DNA of 64,000 bases from Panax quinquefolius (Eukaryota > Streptophyta > Magnoliopsida > Apiales > Araliaceae), in assembly GCA_020205615.1 (NCBI GenBank), contig CM035166.1, positions 84,869,135-84,933,134 of the forward strand, read 5' to 3'. Made by a program: the position numbers and the translations under genes. Under the pieces are notes generated by a model. That model searched no databases. It had not been told where the DNA came from and was given only the letters and a program-made list of their open reading frames with translations. Below are positions 48,490 through 60,557 of the stretch, one piece after another; the stretch's first letter is position 1; every line of letters starts with the position of its first letter.

Positions 48490-48810
48490 GGCTTATCAAC
48501 GATCAAGATATCATCATCGACCAGCATACGATTCATGAGATAGCTATCTCATGACCGTGTCGCGTCGCCGACACGAAGTCATGAATAATCTGGTCATTGG
48601 AAGGACATCACGACCACCAATAGCGACAAGAATAATTAGCGGCGCAATTAGCGGCCCGATACCGTCGCTATTATAACTTATCTTTGAGTCATTCGTCATG
48701 CGTGACGTGTGTCACGATGTCGTGACGATCGATAATAGCGACCGCGCAATGGCCGCTAGATTCAAGCAATCACGATACATTTTTTAGCGCGCACGCGATC
48801 ACGATGTTTT
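48490..48810. repeat. left subterminal region of CACTA element 2
   Basis: Dense in CG-containing words: ATAGCGAC, GGCCGCTA, CGTGACG, TCACGAT. The inverted GAGATAGCTATCTC palindrome lies at about 48537-48550. Equivalent to the right-hand subterminal array at 53720-54010. Confidence 0.6.
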
Positions 48811-49249
48811 TTTTTTTTCAAATTTTTGCCTATTTTATTGATTTCCCAAAAATAACTCGCTTTGTATTGTTTTCAATCCCAACACGCTTATATATATATA
48901 TATACAAGCATCCATATTAACATCCATCAATACAATACAAAACATTCATCCATGAAACATTCATCCAATACAATACAAAACATTCCTCCAACATAATATA
49001 ATCGATATCGTAAACATCCATATAAACTAATACAATTGTCCAAAGAATGAATCTAAAAGAGTACAAGGCTTTAAAAATCTAAAAAAAATAAGTCAAGCGC
49101 TCTTCATGGATCATCAAATTAGGATCTGTAATTATCAAAGTAATAGAACATATATGTTACATATAAGTAAGACATTTACTCAGAGACTATAAACATATAA
49201 GACAATGTAGCTAAACAATAGCGATATATATATATACCCTGCTCTGTTG

Positions 49250-50484
49250 TTGTCTTTGCTGCGCTCTGCTGCCGCTTGCCACCGCCTCCGCCAACTCATC
49301 GGGACTCGAGGAGGCTGCAGATGCCCTTTAGTATCTGAAGAAGATCACGATCTGACAGATCGCTCTCACACATCGGCAGGAGTATGATAGGGTGGAATAC
49401 TGATGATATTTTGTATGTAGGCGGGTGGCGAGCCGCACTGTGCTATTGATGGTCGGGCGTCGTCTTTGTCCTTGGCCTTTGACATAATTTTTTCTTCACG
49501 ATGGACGCCTCTCCCATAATTCTTGATCAATCGACCAGACTTGGGGTGCCTTGAGGATGGCGCTTCGTTCATTAAGCCCTTATAAGTGTCTGTCGGAAGA
49601 TGAACAATTAAATAGTTAAAATAAATAAAAAAAATACTAAAGAAGGTAATTTACAATTTATAAACAACATATTAGGATAAAGTGAACTTATTACCGCTAT
49701 CTGAACAGCTTCAGGTAGACCATCGCGGGTGGCCACATACACATCCAACCAATTGATAGGTTGACCTTGAGACTGAGACTCCTATAGTTCATTTCCTCAT
49801 ATTATTATGTAAACATGTGATATTTTAGGTACAAAAGATGACTGTAAACATAACATACGTACCACTGGCAAAGACAATGTGTTAAATTTGTGATATATCG
49901 CCGCCTGCACGTCGTCGTGCCTTTTGCCTTCTCGTCGTCGATACACGAGGATCTGTCGAGGCGGCGATCTTGCGCCTCTTGACCCGACTCTCGACTTTCC
50001 ACTTTGGTCACACATCGCACCCATATGGGTTGTCATGCGCACCACGGGGGCTATGCTTACGCATATCGCTTTCACTCACCGCATCTGGATGGTCAATCTC
50101 GGCATTATGCGAGGGCTTTTTGTCGTTCCTTGTTCAAATTATCTTTAGTTAAATGCGTCTGCATAGCGACTTACGCGAATAAGTGTCTCGAATAAGCGAT
50201 GCTCGTCGTCGTCCCATCTATATCGTTTCTGCAAATAAAATAACAATAATAATATTAAAACTGTTATATTACTAAGCAATATTATTTGATTAACTATGTA
50301 TTATCTATCAGAGTGATAAAAAATATACCTGAAATTCAGCCCAAACTGCATCCTTATGGGCGAGAGGTGTGCTCGCCCATGTAATCACTGGCGTAGGCCA
50401 GTTCTGTAAGCATAATTGTGAAATGCACTTCACAATTTTACTATCTTGAAAATCACTACAATATACAATAATTTATATTAAAAC

Positions 50485-50518
<34 letters not shown>

Positions 50519-50654
50519 GATGTTTAACTTACGTCTTTATACGGAGGAGGCGGATCTGTATAAGAATGCGATCATCCGGATTAGCCGGGGCCTTCGGCAC
50601 ATGATTAGGGCCCCGACCCAACCCGCGCTTTCGTGCTGCAGGTTCAGAAGACAT
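49250..50654 (-). pseudogene. CACTA accessory gene (plant transposase, Ptta/En/Spm-like), broken
   Basis: Starts at 50654 with MSSEPAARKRGLGRG. Exon-like blocks flanked by GT/AG: 50533-50654, 50329-50403 (NWPTPVITWASTPLAHKDAV), 50175-50228 (KRYRWDDDEHRLFETLIR), then a basic stretch in two frames (ESRVKRR, RRQKARRRAGG; about 49860-50140), 49690-49790 (INWLDVYVATRDGLPEAVQI) and 49250-49590 (HPKSGRLIKNYGRGVHREEK). The order and the 'WLDVY-T-DG-P-A' block fit the Transposase_24 type proteins of plant CACTA elements, thought to bind element ends. Phase between exons 1 and 2 does not agree, and stops occur at about 50140, so it is damaged or misread. Confidence 0.5.
50489..50517. repeat. (TA)n microsatellite
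   Basis: Lies in the intron-like gap between the first two exon blocks of the CACTA gene. Confidence 0.9.
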
Positions 50655-51116
50655 CTATAAATAAAAAATTTAGGATGTTAGTATAAGTTATAAATGAAAG
50701 GTACATAAACATGTCAGGGATATAGAGAACATCAGGATATGTAATTGTATGTAAACAAAAGGACAATAGGATAGGATAGTCTAGGCCACTAGGATAGTCT
50801 AGGCGTGTATATTTAAGTTACTTAAGGTTACTTTTAGCATCACCAAACTTTATATAATCATCTAACTCATAATAGTCCTTTAAGGTCAGGTACTATGAAT
50901 TGTCCAAAAGCAGGTCCATTTTGGCTTTAAAATGTGATTTTTAACAAGTCTCATGCTCAAAATGGCTTGGGCTTGGTTCCTTTAGTTTGTGTAGCTTTCT
51001 TATGTCCTATTATGACTATTGAAACTTGTGTATGGGGTCCAGGTATGGTGATTCACTATTTTAGTGTTCATTGTTCTATAAAGCTTATTTTCAATGATTT
51101 TTAAGCAAGAATTATG

Positions 51117-51690
51117 AAGATTTTTGAACCTTCTTCTTGATTGAATTATGGATAAACTTAATTCCTAGTTTTCTTTATCTTCTCGACTATGAATTATGGA
51201 AAAACTTCTTTGAACCTTCTTCTTGATTGAATTATGGATAAACTTAATTCCTAGTTATATGGCCATTTTCTTATATATTTTGCTAGTTTATTAATTGGTC
51301 CCTCAACTCTTTTTTTTTTCTTAATCAAGTTACTTAACAAGGATACATATATGATTGAGGGTCCATATCTCGAACACAACAAAAATATCACATATACTCA
51401 TTGCCATCACATATACATGAATGCATATATGGCCATTTGACTTATATATGAAGATTTAGACAAGTATGGATATTTTAGAAACAACTCATTAATAGTGTGG
51501 TTGAAGTTATGGTGCTTGTGTTTGTGTTTGTACTTTTCATTTTCTTTCTATTCTAAGCTAAGCCATACTTATAGCATACATATTAATAGTGTGTCATTTT
51601 CTTTATCTTCTCATTGTGAATTATGGAAAAACTTTATTTGAACCTTCTTCTTGATTGAATTATGGATAAACTTAATTCCTAGTTATGTTT
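51117..51690. repeat. three copies of an approximately 80-bp repeat
   Basis: GAACCTTCTTCTTGATTG followed by AATTATGGATAAACTTAATT and CCTAGTT at about 51126, 51213 and 51640. Confidence 0.8.
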
Positions 51691-52809
51691 TATGTTATAC
51701 TAATGTTCAAGTTATATGGTCATTTGACTTATATATGAAAAAAATTCGGCAGAGTCTCCCCTATAATATGGACTATCCACATGCGAGGCATGCATACTTG
51801 ACCAATTTCAAAGAAAATATAATCCCAATTTATTCCCAAACCTCAAATAATGAAATAAGATATAGTATGTGATAAACTAAACAAAAAGTAAGCACAAAAA
51901 AGCAAGCACTAGAACATAGCAAATAAAAGCAAGAAGAACTTTGTTGGAGCGATAGTTGTCGATTGTATTACGATAGTAGATGTATATCTTACGATACAGA
52001 ACAATTCAATACGAAGATCTTTTATGTATTCGATGTGACACAAGATATAGCACAATGTCCTACATATCTTAAGATACAACGGGTATGATACATTTTAAGT
52101 TAGAAAGCGAGCAGATAAAAGGTAGAACAACATATTAAAGTCTTTTCCCGGTAGAAGAGTTTTTACTATTTTGTCACTGTCGCCTTAAAATGCTTTTATG
52201 GTTTTTATCTTCTTCTAAAGATTGTCTCCACTTTTCTCTTTTATATCTCTTCCTCAAATGGAGACATGAATACTTAGCTTGAGTTGACTTACGATCTATA
52301 CTTCACAGTTTGGGGCTTAATTTCACTTGGATTTTATACATATATAGTTAAAAGTAAGGTTTTTTATTCTCTATTTCCTTTTCAAATTTACATATAACCA
52401 ATATTTACTATTAAATAAGCCTCTAGACTAGAGTCTTCAAACTCTAACATTAATATTTAAAGTTTCTAGCTTTGATATAATTATTTCAACATTAAGCTTA
52501 AGCTAATATGTTTTCTTGTCCATTAAATTGAGTTCTCTATATGTTTAGATATGTAATTATCATGTTTTACATTTCTTCCGTATCTTATGAGATGATAAAT
52601 GAGTAGCGATTCCAAAATTTTTAGTACACAATACAATTCACAATTGGACAACAATGGTTGGAACCTATACCAACCCATGTATTGCCATGTACTAGTATTA
52701 TTTGCATCAAATTACAACATTTTCTCATTGAATAGGTGTTATAAATAAGATCAATAGTATTAAACTCTATTCAACATTTCCCTTTATTCAAGGGAAGCAA
52801 TTTTCAACA

Positions 52810-53045
52810 CAAGCAAGATAACACGACACGAACACACGATTCATAAACGAGTTGGTGTCATAAGCGGGTTTACAAGTGTCATAAACACCATTTTAAACAC
52901 GTATCAATTTTCAAAACGAGCACGATTCATAAGCGGGATCGTGTTTATGTAAACATGTATATACGAGTTTCAACACGACATGAATTTGCCTAACACGACG
53001 CGAATGTCACCCCTTTATTTGACACGGCCGCGAATGTCACGAAGT
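52810..53045. repeat. ACACGA/CATAAGCGGG-rich repeat region
   Basis: Multiple short copies of ACGATTCATAAGCGGG, AACACGACACGAA and GTGTCATAAAC, a type of sequence often spread in plant genomes. Family not identified. Confidence 0.5.
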
Positions 53046-53380
53046 TATAGTTGTTTTAATTTTAAAATTTTCAATTTTGTTTTGGTCATAACTTTTTCAT
53101 CACAAGTCCTTTTGTTCATCTTTGGGACGGGACGCGCTTTATACAATAAGGTATCAACCCTCAAAAGGCCATATTTTATTTAACAAAATTTAGGGCATGG
53201 GGTTTCATCAGTTTCTTGGTTTGGCAAAAAATCACCATAAATAATGTACAAGGAATTTGAGTTCAAAATAGTGTTTAGATTACTCATAGAGGTATCAAAC
53301 ACAATAAACCTCACTCAAAAATTCATTATACATTATGAGTTATTAAAATTCTAATTTCGGGTTCGGGATAAATATTTTTT

Positions 53381-53426
<46 letters not shown>

Positions 53427-53527
53427 TCATTGATTATATAAGTGATAACAAATGTTGCATACAATATACTTCACAGTAGTAAATCAGGTGTACCTGCAGT
53501 GGTGTCGGCGGCGGTTGTGGTGGTGGT

Positions 53528-53600
53528 GATGGTGGGTGGCGACGGTGGTGTGGTGGTGGTGGTGGTGGTGGTGGTGGTGTTGTGGTGACTGTGGTGGTGG
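53528..53600. repeat. (GGT)n microsatellite
   Basis: Mostly TGG triplets, followed by a TCTCTC run at 53625-53640. Open frames coding for poly-Trp or poly-Thr/His here are microsatellite artefacts. Confidence 0.9.
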
Positions 53601-53719
53601 GTGGCGGCGCTTTCCCTCTTTTCTCTCTCTCTCTCTCCCTTCTCCCTATTCTTTTCTCCTCTTTTTTTCTTCAATCGAATCGAGAGTAATGACTGGGCTG
53701 GAACCGGTTAATTGGAATA

Positions 53720-54010
53720 GATCGTGATGGCATTATCGTGACGCGTCGCGATCGCTAATTTTAAATGATGTGGAAGTATCAGCGACCGCATGCGGTCGCT
53801 GATAGTGAATGGTCGCAAATAACTAAGGCGCCAATATTTCGTGCCAATTTTTTGGAGGTAAAAAATGAACTTGCGACCGAATAGCGACCGGGTTCAGTCG
53901 CTAACATACTCTAGCGACCAAATTCAAGGGCGGTCGCTAATGGCGGTCGCTAGTAATACTTTCTGCGACCGAAATGTGCGGTCACGATGTTTAATCGTCA
54001 CATTCTGACA
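53720..54010. repeat. right subterminal GCGACC array of CACTA element 2
   Basis: About ten copies of GCGACC or GGTCGC in both orientations within about 290 bp, some paired head to head (AGCGACCGCATGCGGTCGCT). In En/Spm such subterminal motifs bind the element's own TNPA-type protein. Confidence 0.75.
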
Positions 54011-55445
54011 TTTTCTTGTAGTGATTACCACTACACCAAAGCCTAGATTGTGATTATAATTTTAAAACAAAATATAAAAGGAAACATATTTAAGTTGACT
54101 TGCTAAACAAAATTACTTCCACAAAAGATTCGGTGATTGCAATGGCAGTCACAAATACTTTATAATGATGGTAAACTTAGTTATCACTGAGAGCCATCAT
54201 ATATTTTATTGTTTTGTGATGGCTTGAAAATTTCATCACAAAATACCTTCTTTTTGTAATTGCAAATAAAAGTCGTCACAAAAATCTATCTTTTTAATGA
54301 TTGTCACGGTCATCATAACATATTGTTTTGATTATTTCTTACATTAAAATATATAGTGACAGCTTAAATGCAATCACGAAAAGGGTATATCTATAAGTAA
54401 TGATGACTTAGTGCGTCACAAAAAGAAAATTTATTTTGCCTGAAAAAATTGGTGTGATTGACATCGTCATCACAATTATAATACATTGATGGCAATATTA
54501 GTCATCACTAAGAGCCATCATATATACTATTATTTTGTGATTGCTTAAAAAGTCCATCACAAATTACTATCTTTTGTGATTGTTTTTAAAAACTATCACA
54601 AAGTTCCGTCACGTATTCTTGTTTTTCTAGCAGTGTGATACTAATAACATATATTTTGGTTATTGTATAATGTTGATTTGGTAACCATTTAAATAGTAGT
54701 AATAACTTCAGTTCCAAGACATTATTTGTTACACATTCATATTTTGGAAGCATTAATATAAAATTTTGGCAACATTCATATAAAGGCTTGGTTACCTTGA
54801 TTTAAGTGTTCATTCTTTAGTATTTCACCTTCACGACATCATAATTTGTGATTTGTTTATAAACGAAATGAAAACACTATGTTGCAAAAGCATTGATACT
54901 AATTACGTCTACGTTGGTTACTGTATACTGTTGATTTAGTCACCAATTAATGAATATTATTAATTTCAGTTACCAACTAGTATTTGTTACACATTCATAT
55001 TTTGGCATAATTCATATAATAGTTTGGCAATATTCATATAAAAGTTTGGTTACCTTAATTTAAGTGTTCATTATTTAGTATTTCTCCTTCAGGACAACAT
55101 AATTTGTGATTTGTTTATAAATTGAATGAAAATAGTATGTTACATAAACATGGATACTAATTTCATGCATTTTGGCTACTGTATAATGTTGATTTGGTCA
55201 CCAATTAAAGAATATTAATTATTTTAATAACCAAAGCATATTTGTTACACATTCATATTTTGGCAGCATGCATATAATAGTTTGGTTACCTTTGTTTATT
55301 TCTTCATTCTTTAATTTGACAATGCAAACACTATTTTGACTATTTATGATTACTAAATAAATGAAGTTTGAATGTTGTGTAATATATGTTGATTTGATCA
55401 CTATTTACATTATTGTATTAATTTTAATGTTTCAGATTTCGGACC

Positions 55446-56326
55446 ATGGATATGATTCCAACTATAATTTACTTCAACGGTACGTGGACTGACAGTAACC
55501 AATATCAAAATTCCGAAGTTACCGGCCTACTAGTCCCTTCAAATTGTTCACTCACAGAAATACACAACTTGATATGCACTGCGTTAAGTCTAGAATGAAC
55601 ACAACAGAATTGTTAATTAAATTTCAGATTACAAGCAACATTCCTCCGATCAAGGTGACAAATGAAGCAACCTTAAGATTCTATATGGAAGTCAGTAGAA
55701 AATAGGTGAACATGGCAAGTTTCCACTAATTATAGATTCTAAATACAGCATTGGAGGCACTACAATCTCACATAACGTGATAAATGAAGAAGAAAATATA
55801 ATGCAAGCTGAAACGCCAATGAGATTGACACAATGGAATTCTGAACTTGTATCATTGGCAACACAAGAAGACCAAATTGGATCACAATATGTTGAGCAGC
55901 TGGCCATCGAAGCTATTGATAAAGAACAAGACAGACAACAAGCCATAACAAACACTGAAGAACAATGTGATGAGGTCATATCAGATCTGAATAAGTTTGA
56001 AGTTAAAATACATCAAACTTACAAAGACAAAAGAATTCTAACACAAGAAATAAGGCTACATTCAATAAGGCAAAACAGACAACACAAGGTTAAAAGAACA
56101 AGTGGTAGAGACTTTGTCCTAGTATGCATAGACAATGAAAATTGCAAATGGAAACTAAGAGCATCAAAGTTTCAGAAAACAACTATGTTCAAGGTGAGAG
56201 AATTTAATGATTTACACACTTGTTCGTCCGACATACTGCTTGGAGATCACAGACAAGCAAATAGTCAGATGGTTAGTGAATGCATAATGCATAGATTAAC
56301 GAACTTCAAAAAAATTACACACCAAC
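55446..56326 (+). pseudogene. Mutator-like (MURA) transposase, N-terminal part
   Basis: Start at about 55446 (MDMIPTIIYFNGTWTDSNQ). A frameshift near 55594 and an in-frame TAG near 55704 interrupt it. From 55777 it is open and holds the MuDR DNA-binding-type domain: RILTQEIRLHSIRQNRQHKV, then CKWKLRASKFQKTTMFKVRE and HTCSSDILLGDHRQANSQMV. Element D is inserted at 56327, so the catalytic DDE domain and SWIM finger are not in the window. The family cuts and pastes Mutator elements by binding their terminal repeats, here probably the 270-bp tandem repeats just upstream. Confidence 0.8.
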
Positions 56327-56521
56327 TGTAACGACCCCAAAATAGGTCCATTCCATCCAACCCATTCTGAGTCGCCAAATATATGGTACGAAAAACAACT
56401 ACAACTTTATTACAACAATTGTCGTGCAAAATACAACAACACATATTTTGTGAGTTTTGATACCAATATATACCAAATGTAACTCTGGACACCAACTTGG
56501 ATAACACGTCACCATGACACC

Positions 56522-56890
56522 TTACATAAAGGTACAGTCAAAAATTGTTTTAGAAATTAGAATCTTTGGGAAGTGCTCAAGGAAACCTTCGTACATGGGA
56601 GGCCATGCTTTTAGGTTATGGTAGATATCATATGGCCACAGAATTATCCTTGGTTGACCCAATAGACCCCAAAGAAAAACGAGAAGATTACTATCATATT
56701 CTTCCCAATGGCGAGTCTTCTCTTGATCTATCATTATCTCCACTGTCTCAAATTGAGAATTATACTTCAAACAAACACCAAGATCATATAGGTAGTGCTC
56801 GTAAATATACTCAGCAAGTGGATGAGCACAACCATGTCTTATGATAACACGAGTTTGTATGTCATTAGACATCTTGTATGATAGTGACAA
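56522..56890 (-). other. 122-codon open frame inside the element D LTR
   Basis: Minus strand, the sense strand of element D. Starts MSLSYKMSNDIQTRVIIRHG. No recognised domain. The plus strand is also open over 56566-56844, so coding direction is uncertain. The same segment in the second LTR (61260-61625) is broken by small indels. This stretch has no counterpart in the LTRs of A, B or C. Confidence 0.3.
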
Positions 56891-57508
56891 AACACCCTTC
56901 CAAAGTTGGGTTCGCCACTCACCTATTTAATTCACCAAAAATAACTATTAAATGATGTATAAAATCAAACACACTAAGCCCTCAATAAAATTATTTTCAT
57001 ACTCTTTAGGGAGAACCTCAACAACTATAGACCACCGTTCTATTCCCTTGTTATCTCCGCTCAACCCAGCTACACTTTTATTACCTGAAAGGAATTGTGA
57101 AACAAAAGGGTGAGCACAACTAGCTCAGTAAAGAATATTATGACTAAAGATAAATAAATTATCAATAGTCTTCATCAGTAATAAATCAGAGATTTAGAAC
57201 ATATGGTAGATGATAAAACTTTTCAACCATAGTTGCGGTGGAATGACAAGCAATCCATTAAAAGAGTCGAATAGATTATAAAGTCTATTGTCTTCTCCAC
57301 GTTAAAAGTCCACCAACAATGTTTTATCCCTGTAACATCAATCAACAGTTCCTTTCCACAATCATATGAATAACTCATAATCATAATTGTGATTCTAAAT
57401 TCCTCTTCCCATCTAGGACGAAGATAATTTTTATCACCTGTCTTTACCTGAAACATCAAATATCATGGTTATACCAAATCACAGTTCCTATTCATAATCA
57501 TACTAATA

Positions 57509-58017
57509 AATTCATCTTTGCACCACGGGTCAAAGATATTCATCAACAGTTCATCTTTACACTACAGGCTAAAGATATTCAACAACAGATCATCTTTGCA
57601 TTACGAGCCAAAGATATTCATCAATAATTCATCTTTGCCCTACAGGCTAAAGATATTCAACAACAGGTCATCTTTGCATTACGAGCCAAAGATATTCATC
57701 AATAATTCATCTTTGCACTACAGGCTAAAGATATTCAACAACAGGTCATCTTTGCATTACGAGCCAAAGATATTCATCAATAATTCATCTTTGCACTACA
57801 GGCTAAAGATATTCAACAACAGTCGTCTTTGCGATGACGAGCCAAAGATATTCATCAATAATTCATCTTTGCACTATGGGCTAAAGATATTCAACAACAG
57901 TCATCTTTGCGATGCGAGCCAAAGATATTCATCAATAATTCATCTTTTTCTGAAATTTAAAGATATTCAACAACAGTCATCTTTGTACAACGAGCCAAAG
58001 ATATTCATATATCAAAG
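57509..58017. repeat. tandem array of 13 repeats (about 39 bp), element D 3' LTR
   Basis: Alternating forms: TTCATCTTTGCACTACAGGC with TAAAGATATTCAACAACA, and TCATCTTTGCATTACGAGCC with AAAGATATTCATCAATAA, giving a 78-bp higher-order period. Only three to four copies occur in A and B. The 169-codon frame through it is a by-product. Confidence 0.9.
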
Positions 58018-58019
58018 AA

Positions 58020-60360
58020 ATACATAATCATCTCAGAAGTTATATAACAATAATTATAACCATGTTGATCAATTCACCTTTGCACTTAAGTTAAAAATAT
58101 TCAATTGTAAATTCAATGGTCATGATCATACCAGTCACAATTCATCTTTTTCCCTATTGGCCAAAGAGAACCCTAGTCATGATCATACCAATAATCTACC
58201 CATCTTTACACTCAGTGAAAGAGAATATCATCATTAGGGTTATAAGAATGTTACATAAAAATAATATAATCAAAACATGATTTTAATTTCAAGAGTAAGA
58301 TTCATAAATCAACGATAATTTGGTCGGAGAAGAAACCAATTTGTCGTGAATAGTACCCGTATTAAATACATAGTACTTAGTATCGTGCGTAAGTAACCTC
58401 GATACGAAAAGATAAAGTTTCATAATAAAATTCATATCCATATTTATAACACTTTAATCCAAATGTTATAAATCACTTAGAAATCTCATAATCTAATATT
58501 ATTAATATTATAATAATATTTTAATCATTTCTTAAACTTATAAACAATTTAATTAAATTGTTTACACTTTACTAATTAATGCATTTAATCATCATAAAAT
58601 GCCAAACTCATAAGATTTCATCACCAATAACCAAAACCCTCATCAAAAATCTGCATATACCTCATATATGGTTCTCAAGCCATAAAATCATATTTTCTAA
58701 TTTTCTTCCTTCACATAACATATTTAACTCATTTATTCATAACTAGTCCATTTTCATGAAAAATACCAAATCAGTTCCAAAAATATTTCTTTTCTGGGAT
58801 TGATCAAAATATAGTCTCATATTGAACATATATTTTTCTCAGAATTTTTAAAAATCATTTACTATTTTTCATATGGCCAAAACCGCCGAATATTTAAACA
58901 TTTATCATAAATTGTACTTTTATCCAAAAATTCCAAAATTCACAGAGTACACTGATATTATATAGATGTACTCCCAATAAAAATTTCATCAATTTTAGAG
59001 TTAACCACAAGGAGTTATAAGCGGTTACTTTTAAAATAGTCTTTTTTCAGTAAAATTCATAACTCTTAATCTATACATCCAAAAATCACCATTTTGGACA
59101 CAATCAATAAAACTCATCAAAATATCATTTCAAATTTTTCCAGAATTTTGAAGGTTCAGAAAATTTCGAAACTAAAAACATAATAACCCTTAAAATCCCT
59201 TACTATCCCTTACCTCAAAAGCGGTGATTTCTTACATTTGGAATACTTATTTGAAACGAACTTGCACCGTATAGAAATACTCAAAGTATACTCAAAATAC
59301 TCACAAGAATAAATTTCGATAATATAGAGAGAGAAAACTTGGTTTACGGTGTGATTTTCAATTCTAACCTAAGCACTTTATTTATAGGAAAATGCTTAGA
59401 ACACAAAGCGAGAAAATTTAATAAAATATTAATATAATATATATTAAATTCCTAAGCCCCTCTGACCATCTGACCATCTGAATTCAGCCACTAATAATGA
59501 CAAAAAAAAAAAAAACGTTTTGTTATTAAAATTAATTAAAACTTTCAAAAATCAATTATTTGAACTTGAACTTCAATAATTCATAATAAATATCTCTTTT
59601 ATCAGAAAATTCGAATCTCATGAGTTTTATAGGAAATTCAATTCTCTACAACTTTGCAGAAGAAAGTTTTTCCAAATTCCAAACAAAAATTGACCGAAAT
59701 CCACAAAGCAGACGATTTTACGATACATAATCAAATTTCGGTCGAGAAATGGGGTCCACCGACATGTTTAACATGTTTTAAACATTTATTGTAATAAAAA
59801 TATTCTTCCTCCTCATATACTCATATATTCCACATTCCTTTGTAAAAATATCACCATTAATATATTATTAAAATAATATATTTAAATAAATTATTTTATC
59901 GAGAAAAAGATAAAATATTAATTTTCAACAATTGTCACTTTAAAAATTTTCTCCATCTATATCCACATAAAATAAATATTTTTCTCATCATAAAATCAAT
60001 AATTAATTATTCACAAATAATATTACATAATCACTGATATTGACAATGAGGCGGGTTCCACGGAAGAGGGCTTTCGATAAGAATTTCTCCTTCTTGGTAG
60101 CGCATGATTAGGTGACCAAACCTCTCCTTAGACAGAACTTTCTAGACATTGCCAATAATGTTATCCAATAATATTATTAGGATAATATGAATTATTGCTC
60201 AGATAATGGAAAATCTTGTCTTAGTGATAATTATTGAAACAATGATAATATAAAATATCAACGTAGCAATTATTGAATCGATAAAATATAATATTGAGCA
60301 ATAATTACGTAACATGATTATTGAGTAATGCCTTCTACGAAAAAAAAAATTATCATGCTT
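58020..60360. other. LTR body of element D without further repeats
   Basis: AT-rich U3/R/U5 sequence, no gene. Minus-strand TATA box at 59379-59386. 59930-60340 matches the equivalent part of the A and B LTRs (4730-5115, 32575-32935). Confidence 0.6.
59379..59386 (-). promoter_or_regulatory. TATA box in element D 3' LTR
   Basis: Minus-strand TATAAATA in the same context as in A and B. Confidence 0.55.
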
Positions 60361-60511
60361 CATGAATAGTACTCGTGAATAGTAACTCGTGAATAGTAAC
60401 TCGTGAATAGTAACTCATGAATAGTAACTTCGTGAATAGTAACTCATGAATAGTAACTCGTGAATAGTAACTCATGAATAGTAACTCATGAATAGTAACT
60501 CATGAATAGTA
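60361..60511 (-). repeat. 14-bp tandem array in element D LTR
   Basis: About 11 copies of GAATAGTAACTCGT or GAATAGTAACTCAT, the reverse complement of the element C array at 25120-25370. Confidence 0.9.
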
Positions 60512-60557
60512 ATTATAAAAATTGAATACTTTTATTTCATAAAATTAGGGTCTTACA

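Larger units (their letters stand above)
50660..53500. other. interior of CACTA element 2 without genes
   Basis: AT-rich, no recognisable protein. It includes the repeats at 51117-51690, an oligo-motif region at 52810-53060 and (TA)n at 53382-53423. Confidence 0.45.
48476..54023. mobile_element. CACTA element 2, nested in CACTA element 1
   Basis: Left end CACTACAACAAAAAGGC, right end inverted CACTACAAGAAAATGTC, 3-bp target duplication ATT (48473-48475 and 54024-54026). 5.5 kb. Subterminal regions are rich in GCGACC/GGTCGC words. It contains one spliced minus-strand gene of the En/Spm accessory type and no recognisable TNP2-type transposase, so it is probably non-autonomous. Confidence 0.87.
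48131..54635. mobile_element. CACTA element 1 (non-autonomous, split)
   Basis: Left end CACTACTAAAAAAATGG, right end inverted CACTGCTAGAAAAACAAG, 3-bp target duplication TGA on both sides. Its own sequence is only about 950 bp (48131-48475 and 54027-54635) with many subterminal copies of TTTGTGATGG or CATCACAAA in both directions. No gene. The target is a repeat copy of the Mutator-like element, whose uninterrupted version is at 54880-54900. Confidence 0.85.
47970..55310 (+). repeat. terminal tandem repeats of a Mutator-like element, split by CACTA
   Basis: A period of about 245-280 bp. Words such as ATTCATATAAAGGTTTGG, TTACCTTGATTTAAGTGTTC and AATTTGTGATTTGTTTATAA occur at about 48015, 54790, 55050 and, partly, 55270. 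The copy at 48131 resumes at 54636. They lead into the transposase frame at 55446 and probably form the left terminal region of that element. Confidence 0.7.
56327..60557 (-). repeat. 3' LTR of element D
   Basis: 4.23 kb, TGTAACGACCCC to AGGGTCTTACA. Starts like the LTRs of A and B but is much longer. It contains a lineage-specific stretch (56480-56925), a 31-bp array of 13 copies and a 14-bp array at its far end. TATA box at 59379-59386. Confidence 0.88.

Noticed and set aside
53471..53727. Frames rich in Trp or Thr/His
   Set aside because: Produced by the (GGT)n microsatellite within CACTA element 2.
54031..54635. A third CACTA end at CACTACACCAAAGCC (54031)
   Set aside because: No matching right end or 3-bp duplication distinct from those of CACTA element 1 could be found; treated as internal sequence of that element.
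57509..58017. CRISPR-like array of regular repeats
   Set aside because: Repeats are contiguous and diverged with no unique spacers, lie in a plant LTR, and have no cas genes nearby.
57518..58027. 169-codon open frame of repeated peptide units
   Set aside because: It follows the 39-bp DNA repeat (a multiple of three) inside an LTR; the same applies at 62244-62669. The frame is a consequence of repeat length, not a gene.
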